64,000 nt of DNA from NCBI GenBank assembly GCA_016218815.1, contig JACRCX010000082.1:1-64000 (forward strand), written 5' to 3'. This DNA is from Deltaproteobacteria bacterium. Lineage in GTDB: Bacteria > Myxococcota_A > Polyangia > DRWM01 > JAAZOP01. The notes beneath the pieces are model-generated. The model worked only from the letters and a program-made list of their open reading frames with translations, was not told the DNA's origin and did no database searches. Of this stretch, positions 8,487-18,100 are shown one piece after another. Positions within the stretch are counted from its first letter, which is position 1. The number at the start of each line of letters is the position of its first letter. Both the position numbers and the translations under genes were made by a program.

Positions 8487-8939
8487 GCCTCTCATCGTTC
8501 ACCGGCTACTTCACGTCGTTCTGGGAGCTGACCGTGTCCGACGGACCCCCGATGCGAGTCGCTTGACCTTCGCTTGCCGCGATAGGATCATCCTGCCGAG
8601 GCAGACGACCTCCCCTCGCTCGCTCGGCAAACCGGGCTTGGCGGCTTCATCAACCGCGACGGCGAGAGGACTTCGGATGCCTCGGACAGCTGCCGTAGCG
8701 ACCACCGCCGGAACGGCGAGGGGTGATTCCCTTCGCTTGGGCCGGAAGGGGCAAGCGGATCGTAGCTACGGCAGGGTTCGTTCTGCCCCTTTCTTTCATG
8801 GAGGGGCCGAACCGGGGAGGCAACCGATGACCCCACCATCCTGCCGCTCGCAGCCCATCGTCAACTTCGTGGCACGCACCATCACCGAGTCCTTGGTTAT
8901 CCCCCCGTCGATGTGCAGTCGTGCTGGCGGAGCGCTTCG
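8487..8939. other. Intergenic with one terminator-like hairpin
   Basis: No supported gene. The stretch separates the replication cluster from the EGF-type membrane protein and contains the hairpin listed at 8746-8791. Confidence 0.5.
8746..8791 (+). terminator. Possible Rho-independent terminator
   Basis: An eight-base stem AAGGGGCA (8746-8753) pairs with TGCCCCTT (8784-8791) across a 30-base loop and runs into TTTCTTT. The T-tract supports a terminator on the plus strand, but the long loop and the 260-base distance from the last upstream gene keep confidence low. Confidence 0.35.
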
Positions 8940-9923
8940 ATGACGATCCGTGTCCGGCATCATGGTGAGGAACGTCAGTTCGAGAGCATTGCCGACATCC
9001 GCGCCGCGCTGGGCGACGGTCGCCTCGAGGCGGCCGACGAGGTCTGGCATCCGCTGTCGGAGGAGTGGCGGGCGTTGTCGGACGTGATCGTCGCGGCTCC
9101 CGAACTCGAAACCTCGACAGCCACTTCCACATCGTCGTCGTTGGGCGTTGAACCGGATACGACGCGACCGGCCCCGTCGGGTCGTAGTGTTGGCGTGACC
9201 CCGACTACCCCCTATCAACCGCCCCCCAAACCGCGCCGCCCCTTGCCGCCCGGGACGAAGCTGCTGCTGGGATTAGGAATCGTCGTCAGCATCGGGCTCG
9301 TCGGGCTCGTCGCTGTGCTCGTCGGCGGGAAGGGCCACCACGGCGGCGACCACCTGCCTGCTGCGACAGCAGATGCGCCGTCGAGGCCGATCGGACCCGG
9401 CCATGGCGGCGTCGAGGGCTCCGTCGGTCGCGACGATGCGTGCGCGAGGATACCCTGCTCAGGCCACGGCACCTGCGTCGTCGTACGCGACACCCCCACG
9501 TGTGCGTGCGATCCGGAATACCGACCAGATGGCTTGAATTGCGTTGGTACTCCTCCCCCCTACCCGCCTACCACGCCACTTCCGCCGATGGAGCAGCGAC
9601 CACCGGCTTCCAGTAGCCCCATGATCGCCTCTTCGGCCTCGATCGCGCCCTCATCTGCCGCGGACGGACCATTCGGATTCTGGTGCAACAACTTCGAGTG
9701 GATCACGTTGGAGATCCTGCCCACGGGGTGTCGCGTCATTCAGGGCGGCTCCCTAACCGGTAGCTGCTCCACCGACGCCCAGATGATCAACTTCTTCGAT
9801 CAGTACGATCGGCCCCAGGGTACGCTTCATTGGTCGATACTCACGGATCAAGGTCACCAAGTGCTGCGGACGATCGGGGACTCCGGTCCCCCCGTGGACT
9901 TCGTACCAGGACGTTGTCCCTAG
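8940..9923 (+). CDS. Membrane protein with GYF-like and EGF-like domains, 327 aa
   Basis: Residues 1-50 (RAALGDGRLEAADEVWHPL, then EEWRALSDV) resemble the GYF_2/DUF4339 fold. After a Pro-rich linker there is one transmembrane helix (about 110-137), then an EGF-like knot (about 166-200: CARIPCSGHGTC, CACDPEY and a final Cys), a second Pro/Ser linker and a C-terminal domain of about 80 residues with three cysteines. The layout suggests an inner-membrane protein with the GYF-like part cytoplasmic and the EGF-like part outside. Start ATG 8940 has GGAG eight bases upstream. A truncated relative of the N-terminal domain follows at 10032. The role is unknown. Confidence 0.6.
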   Translation: MTIRVRHHGEERQFESIADIRAALGDGRLEAADEVWHPLSEEWRALSDVIVAAPELETSTATSTSSSLGVEPDTTRPAPSGRSVGVTPTTPYQPPPKPRRPLPPGTKLLLGLGIVVSIGLVGLVAVLVGGKGHHGGDHLPAATADAPSRPIGPGHGGVEGSVGRDDACARIPCSGHGTCVVVRDTPTCACDPEYRPDGLNCVGTPPPYPPTTPLPPMEQRPPASSSPMIASSASIAPSSAADGPFGFWCNNFEWITLEILPTGCRVIQGGSLTGSCSTDAQMINFFDQYDRPQGTLHWSILTDQGHQVLRTIGDSGPPVDFVPGRCP

Positions 9924-10031
9924 GTGCAGGATTGCCCCACTGTGGCGACAGCGGGTGCGGCACTGGCCGGTAGCGCGTGCGGGAGGAATCTCCCCCAACT
10001 CCACCGGGCATGGTCGAGATGAGGGTGCAAT

Positions 10032-10460
10032 ATGGCGCTGAGGGTTCGGCAGGGGGCCTTCGAGATGCAACTTCCGGACATGGCTGCTCTCAGAACAGGC
10101 GTCTCCGTCGGCAGAATCTCCATGGCTGACGAGGTCTGGGATCCGATCGAGGAACGATGGGTGGCGGTGAGCGATCTTGCTTCTAACGGCGCTTCGCTTC
10201 CTTCTCAGACCCTTGGCAACTACGACGAACGTGCCCCGCAAGGGCAGTCGACACCGGCGGCGTCATGGGACCCACGCGACCCCAACTTTCCCGACGCGCC
10301 TCCCGACATCCGAGCAACTCGTTCACCGCCGCTACGAAGCTGGCCGCGGTCGCGCCAGTTCTCGTCCGACGTGTCGATGCTCGTCCTCACCCCTGGGTCC
10401 CCGTTCCGCTTCCCTCCCCGACATCAATGTCGTTCCGCTCTAACCCTTCAACTCCTTTAG
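10032..10460 (+). pseudogene. Truncated paralogue of the GYF-like N-terminal domain
   Basis: The first 50 residues match the pattern of 8940-9923 (GRISMADEVWDPIEERWVAVSDL against GRLEAADEVWHPLSEEWRALSDV). A plausible ribosome binding site (GAGG) precedes the ATG at 10032. After about residue 55 the frame becomes low-complexity with no membrane helix. A TKLAAVAPVLV-like hydrophobic stretch appears instead in another frame near 10330, so a frameshift in a once longer gene is likely. The 3' end runs into the ParB-like gene from the opposite strand. A functional 142-residue protein cannot be excluded. Confidence 0.45.
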
Positions 10461-11330
10461 CAGTTTCTGCAACTCCGAGATCACTCTCCCGCGCTCTGCA
10501 TCCGGCGCATCCTTGAGTTTCTTCAGGTCGAAGCTGAAAATGTCGCCGGTCCGCCGCCACGCCCTGCGCGGTCCCCGCCGGCCACCGAACTCCGTCCGAA
10601 GCTCCCGTCGCAGATCCTCGACGCTCATCTTCATCTTGCGGACCCCGACCAGCCACTCCTTGAGGTCGAAGCGTGCGCGGTACTTCCGCGCCGCCGCCAT
10701 GAGGAGCATCGCGTGCGTCGTCGTGACCCCCGTCGTCTCGACTTCCGCGATGGCCTTGCGCAACTCCGCCGGGTAGTCCACGAGCTCTCGCAGCCGCTGC
10801 ACCTGGCGCTCGCCGAGGCGGTAGAGCTGCGCAATCTTTGCGGTGTCCTTGCCCGCCGACTGCAGCTTCACGATGGCGTGGGCCCGGTCGAGGTCGTTGA
10901 GCGTCCGACGGTTCTCGTTTTCGGTGTACGACAGGATGTGGGCCTCCTCGTCGGTTAGGTCCCGCACGACGACGGGCACCTTGGCCAGCCCGACGGCCTT
11001 CGCGGCGCTGGCCCGGCGGAAGCCGCAGACGAGCTGGTAGCGGTCCTTCTTCCGCGGGTGCTTGCGGACAACCAAGGGCATCTGGATGCCGTGCGTGCGC
11101 ACCGAGTCGAAGAGCGCCTCGGGCTTCAGGACCACCCGGCACTGGAACGTCGTGTCCTCGATGTCGAGGTCATCGGGCGCGACCTCGGTGACCTGCGCCT
11201 TCGCCAGGCTGAACGTGCTCCCCGGGTACGGCTGCGGCGGTTTCGGTGGCCGACCCTTCTTCTTGGGTGCGGCCGGTGTCGCGGTCTGAGCGGACTCCTT
11301 GCGCACGTTTCCCTGCCCTTCCTCGGTCAT
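10440..11330 (-). CDS. ParB-like partition/nuclease-fold protein, 296 aa
   Basis: A Lys/Pro-rich N-terminus (residues 1-45) is followed by a ParB/Srx-type domain: the conserved CGFRRASAAKAVG box near residue 101 and NENRRTLNDLDRAHAIVKL near residue 138. Next is an HTH region (IAQLYRLGERQVQRLREL) and a helical C-terminus. ParB-like proteins bind centromere-like sites for segregation, or act as regulators or nucleases in mobile elements; no adjacent ParA is seen. The ATG at 11330 has AGGAGG eight bases upstream; the longer open frame upstream is low-complexity. With the replication genes at 5-7 kb it supports a plasmid- or ICE-like origin. Confidence 0.75.
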   Translation of the reverse strand: MTEEGQGNVRKESAQTATPAAPKKKGRPPKPPQPYPGSTFSLAKAQVTEVAPDDLDIEDTTFQCRVVLKPEALFDSVRTHGIQMPLVVRKHPRKKDRYQLVCGFRRASAAKAVGLAKVPVVVRDLTDEEAHILSYTENENRRTLNDLDRAHAIVKLQSAGKDTAKIAQLYRLGERQVQRLRELVDYPAELRKAIAEVETTGVTTTHAMLLMAAARKYRARFDLKEWLVGVRKMKMSVEDLRRELRTEFGGRRGPRRAWRRTGDIFSFDLKKLKDAPDAERGRVISELQKLLKELKG

Positions 11331-11747
11331 GATGTTGGCCTCCTGGGTTTCGATGCTACGCGGATCAAATGGCGAAGCGCAAGGGGGATGGAGGTTCGAT
11401 GGTGCGTAACCGAACAGACCTGCCCGGCGCCCGTTCGCGCCGGGCAGCGACCTCCTGGTAAGGGAGGCCAGGCAGGAAAGGAACGGGTAGGCAAAGCGCC
11501 CTGACCGAACGGTCACGCGGGCGGCAGGTGGGCCAGGACTAGGTCGCCGGCCCGGAGCTTGTCGCTCGCCGACGCCGACCCCCAAGGTCCCGGCACCTCC
11601 GTGACCATCGCATGCGCCAGCCCGAAAGGCAACGGCGCCGGTGGCGACGAACACGCGAAGCGGCTTCGCCTGTTGAAGGCCGGCGAGCGGGGCGGCGGGT
11701 GGTTGTCGCGCCGCCAACCCGTCCCAGGGCGACGCTGGGTGTTGCGG
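11331..11747. other. Intergenic, no supported gene
   Basis: Leader region of the ParB-like gene plus about 250 bases in which two minus-strand frames stay open but neither has a ribosome binding site. No repeat or hairpin stood out. Confidence 0.45.
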
Positions 11748-12092
11748 CTACCCGGGCGGCGGGCTCTGCACCTCGACCCGCAGAACGCGACGCAGGGCCC
11801 GCAGGACCCCGCGCGGCAAGAGCACGAGGTCCTCGGCGCGGCTGATGGCGCTGCCCGTGACGTACGCCGACTCGCCGCGCTGCTCGAGGAGGAGAGAGGG
11901 CTCTCGGGTCCCGCTGAGGAACGATACCCAGCAGGAGCCCCGACGACCGGCAGCGGGTCGCCCGTCGGCGCGAACTGGACCCAGCAACTGGCGAGCCTGC
12001 CGCCCGCAGGGGCAGTCCCCGTGGGGCATGTCCGCCCGACGTGCCGAGGCGACGAAGGCCTGCTCCGACGCGTCGTGTCCCTCCCGGTGCAC
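11748..12092 (-). CDS. Hypothetical protein, 114 aa
   Basis: Not recognised. The C-terminal 45 residues look like a folded, Arg/Leu/Val-rich domain (AEDLVLLPRGVLRALRRVLR). The N-terminal part has a short Cys-containing segment (HGDCPCG). The GTG at 12092 lies seven bases beyond the stop of 12100-12366 on the same strand, with a weak AAGG-type site inside the gap, so coupling to the upstream gene is likely. Composition in this frame is better than in the alternatives, but the call is tentative. Confidence 0.4.
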   Translation of the reverse strand: MHREGHDASEQAFVASARRADMPHGDCPCGRQARQLLGPVRADGRPAAGRRGSCWVSFLSGTREPSLLLEQRGESAYVTGSAISRAEDLVLLPRGVLRALRRVLRVEVQSPPPG

Positions 12093-12099
12093 CGCCTTC

Positions 12100-12366
12100 T
12101 TACTGGTGCAACTCCTCGACCAACGCCCAAACCTCGTGCATCTCCGCCAGCCGGGTCGGGTCCCCCTCCGCCGCAGCGGTCCGCGCGGCCCGCTCCCTGT
12201 CGAACGACTCGCAGAGAGCTTGGCCGACCGTCAGCCCCCGCTGGGCGGCGTCGGGTACCAGTTCCTCGATAAGGCGCTTCAGGTCGGCTATGATCGAGTC
12301 GCGACGCACGGGCTCATGAACGCCGTGGTGGCGGCGTCGCACTCGAGTTCCTCGGATGGGCATCAT
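12100..12366 (-). CDS. Hypothetical small protein, 88 aa
   Basis: A basic N-terminus (Arg/His rich, residues 5-22) precedes helices (IIADLKRLIEELVPDAAQRG, and AEMHEVWALVEELHQ at the end). The composition is typical of small nucleic-acid-binding or antitoxin-like proteins, but no family is recognised. The ATG at 12366 has GGAG nine bases upstream. It is divergent from the nuclease-like gene at 12507, with 140 bases between them for promoters. Confidence 0.55.
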   Translation of the reverse strand: MMPIRGTRVRRRHHGVHEPVRRDSIIADLKRLIEELVPDAAQRGLTVGQALCESFDRERAARTAAAEGDPTRLAEMHEVWALVEELHQ

Positions 12367-12506
12367 CGGTTCGTTCTCCTCCCGCGTCGTCGGTTGAGAC
12401 GTTCACCCTTCCGGCCGCCTCACGTCAAGGCCGTCACGGGCCCCGGTCGGCTTGCTCGCGAGCGGGTACTCGGCGAGGATGCGACGTCCCGGAGAAAGGC
12501 AGGTAC

Positions 12507-13133
12507 ATGTCGTCGCTGCTCACCGTCATCGAGTCGTTCAACCGCAAGGAACGGTTCTTCCTCGTGGCTGCCGCTCTCGACAACCCGCGCCTGCGGCTGG
12601 GCCGTGCGTTTCGCCAACGCCTCGGCACCGCCCTGCGACTCGACATCCCGAGCTCCGCGCTCGTCGCCATGGACTACCACCTGGACTGGCTGTGGGCGAG
12701 CCTCTGCCTCGCGCGCTCGAGCGCAGCGGAAACGGTGGTCCTGCGGAACCGTGGTGGCCTCGTCACCGGCCACCAGGAAGACGTGGACCTCCTCGTCGCG
12801 TTCGAGACCGGCCGCACCACCCGGCTCATCCTCATCGAGGCCAAGGTGGAGACGGGGTGGAGCAACCGGCAGATGTCGTCGAAGGCTGGGCGCCTGCGGC
12901 GCATGTTTGGCGATGACGGCCGCGGGTGTCGCGGCGTGCGACCCTACTTCGTCCTCATGTCCCCCCGCCAGGCACGGGACCTGCGAAGCAGCGAGTGGCC
13001 GTCCTGGATGGCTCAGCGCGGCCAGCCAGTATGGCTCGAGCTGAAGTTGCCGCCTGACCGGAGGCGCGTTGCCCGCTGCGACGGAAGCGGCCGAACATCA
13101 GGGACGGGGAGGTTCTTCCGCGTGCTGTCGTAG
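12507..13133 (+). CDS. PD-(D/E)XK-nuclease-like protein, 208 aa
   Basis: Residues 91-122 carry a PD-(D/E)XK-type core: EDVDLLVAF (Asp92/Asp94), then LILIEAK with Glu111 and Lys113, and a downstream Arg-Gln (121-122) on the following helix. This pattern is shared by restriction endonucleases and related nucleases of mobile elements. The N-terminal 75 residues are helical and possibly regulatory; the C-terminus is basic. The ATG at 12507 follows an AGGCAGG site. A methyltransferase remnant lies 90 bases downstream on the other strand, so this may be a survivor of a broken restriction-modification locus, though the orientation is convergent. Family not identified. Confidence 0.55.
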   Translation: MSSLLTVIESFNRKERFFLVAAALDNPRLRLGRAFRQRLGTALRLDIPSSALVAMDYHLDWLWASLCLARSSAAETVVLRNRGGLVTGHQEDVDLLVAFETGRTTRLILIEAKVETGWSNRQMSSKAGRLRRMFGDDGRGCRGVRPYFVLMSPRQARDLRSSEWPSWMAQRGQPVWLELKLPPDRRRVARCDGSGRTSGTGRFFRVLS

Positions 13134-13224
13134 CCGACCGCCACCCTGACCCACCTGTCCCTGGAGGAGCGACTCGGTCGGCGCGTCGGTGCGCATCATG
13201 GTGGGCGCCCTGGTCCCCCCAGTA

Positions 13225-13710
13225 TCAGCTCGCTGCGGCTGCGCGACGCCTGGGAGCCGGCCGTTCGCGCCGGCCTCGCCCGTCACCCTCCCCCCGCAAC
13301 ATGTCCACCGCCATCCTGCAATACCTCGCGCTGATGTCGATTCCGATGGCCCTCCGACCCAGCTGCCGGGCGACGAGCAGCGTCGTCCCCGTGCCCGCGA
13401 AGGGGTCGAGGACCACACCGCCGGCGGGGCAGCCGACCAGGACGCAGGGCTTCACCAGGTCCGCCGGCCACGGCGCCGCGTGTCCGGCCCCAAACGTGCA
13501 GGCCGGTACGGTCCAGACCGTGCGCTTGTTCCTGCCGAGGGGGTGGGGGACGGCAAGGACGTGGTCCGCGTGGTGGCCGGAGTTGGCCAGACGCCCGCCG
13601 CCGACGGTCTTGTACCGGCCCTTCCCGTTCGCGGGATCGAGTCGCGACTTCGCCAACGCGACCCGCTTGACCGACGACGCCGCGGGCGCCGCCAAGGGGA
13701 CGCCCTCCAC
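13225..13710 (-). pseudogene. N-terminally truncated DNA methyltransferase (beta-class N4/N6 type)
   Basis: The C-terminal half of a permuted adenine-N6/cytosine-N4 methyltransferase is evident: GRNKRTVWTVP and the CPAGG segment lead into the SAM-binding motif VLDPFAGTGTT (about residues 100-110) and GRRAIGIDISARYCRMA. The catalytic TSPPY/DPPY motif, which precedes motif I by 100-200 residues in this class, is absent. The open frame begins abruptly 20 bases from the next gene. It is therefore an inactive fragment unless the missing part is supplied elsewhere. The 5' end may have been lost when the gene at 13730 was inserted. Confidence 0.7.
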
Positions 13711-13729
13711 CGAACCGATGGTGGTCAGG

Positions 13730-14197
13730 TCAGGCGATGCGAAGGCGCTTCTTGATGGCCGCGACGGCGGCGGCCACGCCCTTGGCCTTCACGATGGCGC
13801 GGTAGCGGTCGCGCTCCTTCTCGGGGACCTTGCGCAGGTTGCCCAGGTACTGGCCCTGGAGGCGCCGCGACTCGACAACCGCGGCGGTCACGGTGAACGA
13901 GCGGCCGTCCTTGCGGATCACCTTGGAGCCCACCGGCTTCGCCACGGTCGGGGGCCTGGTCCTGGGCCGTCCCCGCTTTCGAGGTGCCGGCGCAACCGAG
14001 TCCATCGAGACCGACCCACCGACCTTGAGCACGGCGAGTTCCGCCTCGAGCGCCGTGATGCGCGCCGAACGCTCGCCCGCCAAGCGGGCCACTTCCAGCG
14101 TCGTTGTCTTTCCTGCACTCACCAGGGACCGCACGGCGTACAGCAGGTCCCCGTGCGCGATACCCCCGAGGTCTGTGGTCTCGTTCGTCTTCGCCAT
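13730..14197 (-). CDS. Hypothetical basic protein, 155 aa
   Basis: N-terminal helices (about 15-60, ARITALEAELAVLK looks coiled-coil) are followed by an AT-hook-like Lys/Arg/Pro tract (APRKRGRPRTRPPT, about 71-84), a short beta-rich segment (KDGRSFTVTAAVVESRR) and a basic helical C-terminus. The GRP core of the AT-hook suggests minor-groove DNA binding. The ATG at 14197 has AAGGAGG eight bases upstream. Family not recognised; a nucleoid-associated role is inference. Confidence 0.55.
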   Translation of the reverse strand: MAKTNETTDLGGIAHGDLLYAVRSLVSAGKTTTLEVARLAGERSARITALEAELAVLKVGGSVSMDSVAPAPRKRGRPRTRPPTVAKPVGSKVIRKDGRSFTVTAAVVESRRLQGQYLGNLRKVPEKERDRYRAIVKAKGVAAAVAAIKKRLRIA

Positions 14198-15170
14198 CGT
14201 CGAGTCCTCCTTCCTGCGACCACGCCACTCCGCGGTCGCGGGAGGGCACCCTACTGCATTTTCGATTCGATAAATAGGCAGCGGAACCTCGGCTCCGGGC
14301 GCAAGGCCACGACGTCTGGATGCCGCCGCTGAGGAAGCCTCGGGCCATGGCCGCGGTGCTGGGATCGAATTCAGCCTGGGAAAACAGATTCGGCGCGAAC
14401 TGCGTGATTCCAGCGTGTTCCGAGAATCGAAATGGCCAATTCCAGGGTCCGCGCCGTCCGGGCTACGTCGAACCGGCAGGCCGGGGATGCGGCAGTGTGG
14501 ACGTCCTGTACGTCCCCGTTCGCTGGGGGAAGATGCCTGGGCCCGGCGGGCACAGTTGGCGAACAGGCGAGGCGGTTTCGTCTGTTCGGGGCGAGCGCCG
14601 ACGACATGGCGTCAGTGGAGCCGAGGGCGGCTACCCCCGCAGGAACGCAAACGTCGCAGTGCTTCCGCATTATCGAGATCACAAATCGAACGCTGGCCCG
14701 AGAATGTCCTTGACCGGACCGCCCGCTCCCGTACCATGTCTCTTGGCGCTGGATGTTGGTTTCGAATTCGTCGGGGTCGGGAGAAATCCCGTCGTCGGCG
14801 GCGGAAGAGGTGACGGTGGCGCGGCTCGAGCTGGGTGGCGAGATGTGGGGCCGGCACGGCGGCCAGCGAGGGCACGGGCGAGGATCGGGAACGAGGGCGT
14901 AGCAGGTAGAGCGGCAGGTCCAGGTCGTCCACGGGGGGAGCGGAGAGGGACGGTGGGCGCGAGCGGGCCGCAGAGGGCGCGGGTCGAGGTCGTCGGGACG
15001 GCACGACGACCGATGGTCCGCTGCAGTTCCAGCCGGGCGTTGTGGCAGTCCGGCCACCATGTTGCCAGCGACAACGGTTTAGAGGCGGTCGACCGGGCCG
15101 GTCGCGCCGGCGCCGGTACGGTCGGCGGTGGTACGTCCGAGGTGCGAGTCGCAACAGGAGGAGGCAGACC
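14198..15170. other. Intergenic, no supported gene
   Basis: Almost 1 kb between two well-supported divergent genes. Open frames are present on both strands, but their composition shifts between frames and no ribosome binding sites are seen, as expected for eroded coding DNA. An A/T-rich patch near 14255-14280 could be part of a promoter for the minus-strand gene. Confidence 0.45.
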
Positions 15171-18100
15171 ATGAAGGGGCACGCGGTCCGCTGGGTGACG
15201 TTCTGCGTTGTCGTCCTGGCTTGCGGTCGAGAGGGGCCGCGCAACGAGCCCGAGCCGGGCACGCTGGTCTCCTTCACCATGGATGGGCTCGGTGGCACCA
15301 TCGAGTTCGGCCGGCTCACGCTGAACATCCCACCCGGTGCGCTGGCCAATCCGACGAGCATCACGGTGCGCGAGGCGCTGGAGACTCCTTGGGGCGCGGT
15401 GGGGTCGGTGTTCGACCTCGGTCCCGACGGACTGACGTTCGCCGTCGCCCCGACCGTCTCCATCGCCTACGACGAGTCGGAGCTGCCGGCGGGGGTGGAC
15501 GCTGCCGCGCTCCGCGTGGCGGTACTCGAGCACGGCTCGTGGCGGCACCTCGACGACGGCGAACATCGTCCCGACGAGAATTCCGCGGCGGCGAAGCTCG
15601 AGCATTTCTCGTCCTACGGCCTGGTACCGCTGGCCGACGACACCAGCGGGGTCGGCGACCACCTCGAGCTGAACGGTATCGTCGTGGATACCTCGACGGA
15701 GGTTTTCGCTCGGTTGAGCGTCGCCCCGACCATCATCACCCTGTCGCTGGGGCGCGGGAACGACGTCCCCGTGGACATCACGCTCTCGGGGTTACCGACC
15801 GACAGCGACCAGCACATCTTCCTCGGGAGCTACGAGGAGTCGGAGGTCATCCACCCCGCCGACGGCGGAACGGTCACCGTCACCACGACGCTCGATGCCC
15901 CGAAGGTGCTCTGGGTCGAACCTGGGCCGGGCACGACCATCATCAGCGACGACCCCGGCAAGGACCAGTGCGGGACGGTGGGTGTCCGCGTCGGCGATAC
16001 CTGCACGCTCACCACGGACGTCGTCGGGTCCATCGAAATCGTAAGCGACAACCAAACGCTGGACTGCGACGGCCACTCCGTTACGCAAACTGTACCCAAG
16101 CCGAGCGCGGGCGTCGGCATCGTCGTGGGCAGCGGGTGGGCGAGCATCGGCGGGGCCGCCCCGGTCAACATCACCGTCCGGAACTGCACCGTCGGTGGCC
16201 CGACCTGGGCGGACGCGTTCGCCATCGGACTTCAGGGCTGGAGCATCCAGGGGCTCCGCGTCGAGAACTGCACGTTCCAGAGCGACCGTACGGGAATACA
16301 GGTCGGGCCGGGGGCCGGTGCGACCCTCGTGGGCAACACCATCACCGGCGCTCTCGATGCCGGCATCGCGGTCGTAGGGCCGGCGAACACGAACGACATC
16401 CGCGACAACCACGTCACCATGGCGACCGGCGCGAACATCCAGCCGACCGGCCTGCGCCTTGTAGGCCAGATGTACAAGGCGCCCGATGGCGGCTTCCTGC
16501 CCGACCCGGTGACGAACACCCAGGCGACGGGAAACGTTCTCGACGGGGATATGACCTACGGCATGCGCCTCTCCGTGGCTACCGGCAACGACGTCCACCA
16601 GAATGACCTCGTCGGCCCGAAGTCGGGACTCCGTCTCGACGACCCGGACGCCTGGCCGAATGCCTTCTACCACAACAACGTGACGGCCCTGTTCTACGGT
16701 GCCGACTCGACATTCGGCCCGGTCGAGCTAAGCTGGTCCTCGATGGGTTCTTACTGGGGCCACAGCTGCCCGGGTCCGCTCTTCGAAGCGGGCGTCGACA
16801 GCAACCGGGCGGATGTCGCGGATAGCCACGCCTATCGGGCAATCGACGCCTGGGTCGCCGGTGGCCCTCCGGGTTGCACGGGCGACGCCGACGGCGACAC
16901 GGTGCCCGACGCGGCGGACAACTGCCCTACGGTTCCGAATCCCGGTCAGGAGAATGAGGATGGCATGGGGGAAGGTGATGCCTGCGATGTGACAGCTCCA
17001 GAGGCGCCGGCGATCGTTTCCCCGTCCTCCTGGACCGTGCTAACTTCGGGAGTGGTGACGGTCCAGGGGAGAGCCGAGCCGACAAGCGCGGTCCAAGTGC
17101 GGGATTTCGAATCCGAAATCGCGGTTCTACGGGCAAACTCGTCGGGAGCCTTCCTTGCCGACGTCGTCTTGCCGCGGCCCGATGGGTCGCACAGAATCAC
17201 CGCCACGGCGACCGATGCGGCGGGCAACACCTCCGTGCCGTCGCTTCCCGTCTTCCTGACGGTGGACGGCACGGCGCCGGCCCCGCCCGAGATACTGCAG
17301 CCGCCCTCGGGAGCGACGATATCCACGGCTTCCCCGACCATCGCCGGCGTTGCTGAACCGGGCTCCAGCGTCGCGGTCACCGTCGATGGCGCACACACTG
17401 GCACGGCGACGCCGGATTCCTCGGGGGAGTTCCTGCTTACCATATCAGCACCCTTGCCGAACGGAGTACACGTTCTCGCCGCGACCACCACCGACGCCGC
17501 CGGATTAACATCCTCGCCCTCCGCCCCTGTCAGCATCACCGTGCTGGCGCCAAGCGCAGCCGGACCCCTGGAGAGTGAAGGAGGCAAGTTCCACATCCTC
17601 GCCCTGTCCGACTATCCCGACCCCTTCGACCCGTACTCAGACCCGGCGTGGATAGCCACGACCAACGCCACCATCGATGGAGTCGCAGGACTCGGGGGCT
17701 CCTCCCCCAACCACCGCTTCGAACTGAAGACTGATATTCACATACGCGACCCTGGCACGGGCGGCCAAGTCGCCGCTCTCACCGCTACTGCCATCCTCGA
17801 CACGGGCCACTCAGTCAATGCCGACGTGTCCACGGCCTGGAACGGAACAAATAGCGACGGAACCGTGGTTGAAACGGGGAAGCTGTACTCCTACAGCCTC
17901 GCTGTTCAAGTGATTCGCGTATGGACCGGCGACGGCGAGGGCCCACGATGCGGACGTCACGAACTTCCCACCGACTCGCACGGGAATGCCGCCTGCATCA
18001 TCGACGCGCTGCTTGTCGTTGATGCGGGCACAGTCCAGACGCAGCACGCCAATCTTGACGCCACCCCTGCTGTCGTCACTCGCGCGGCTCGGCGGCTGCA

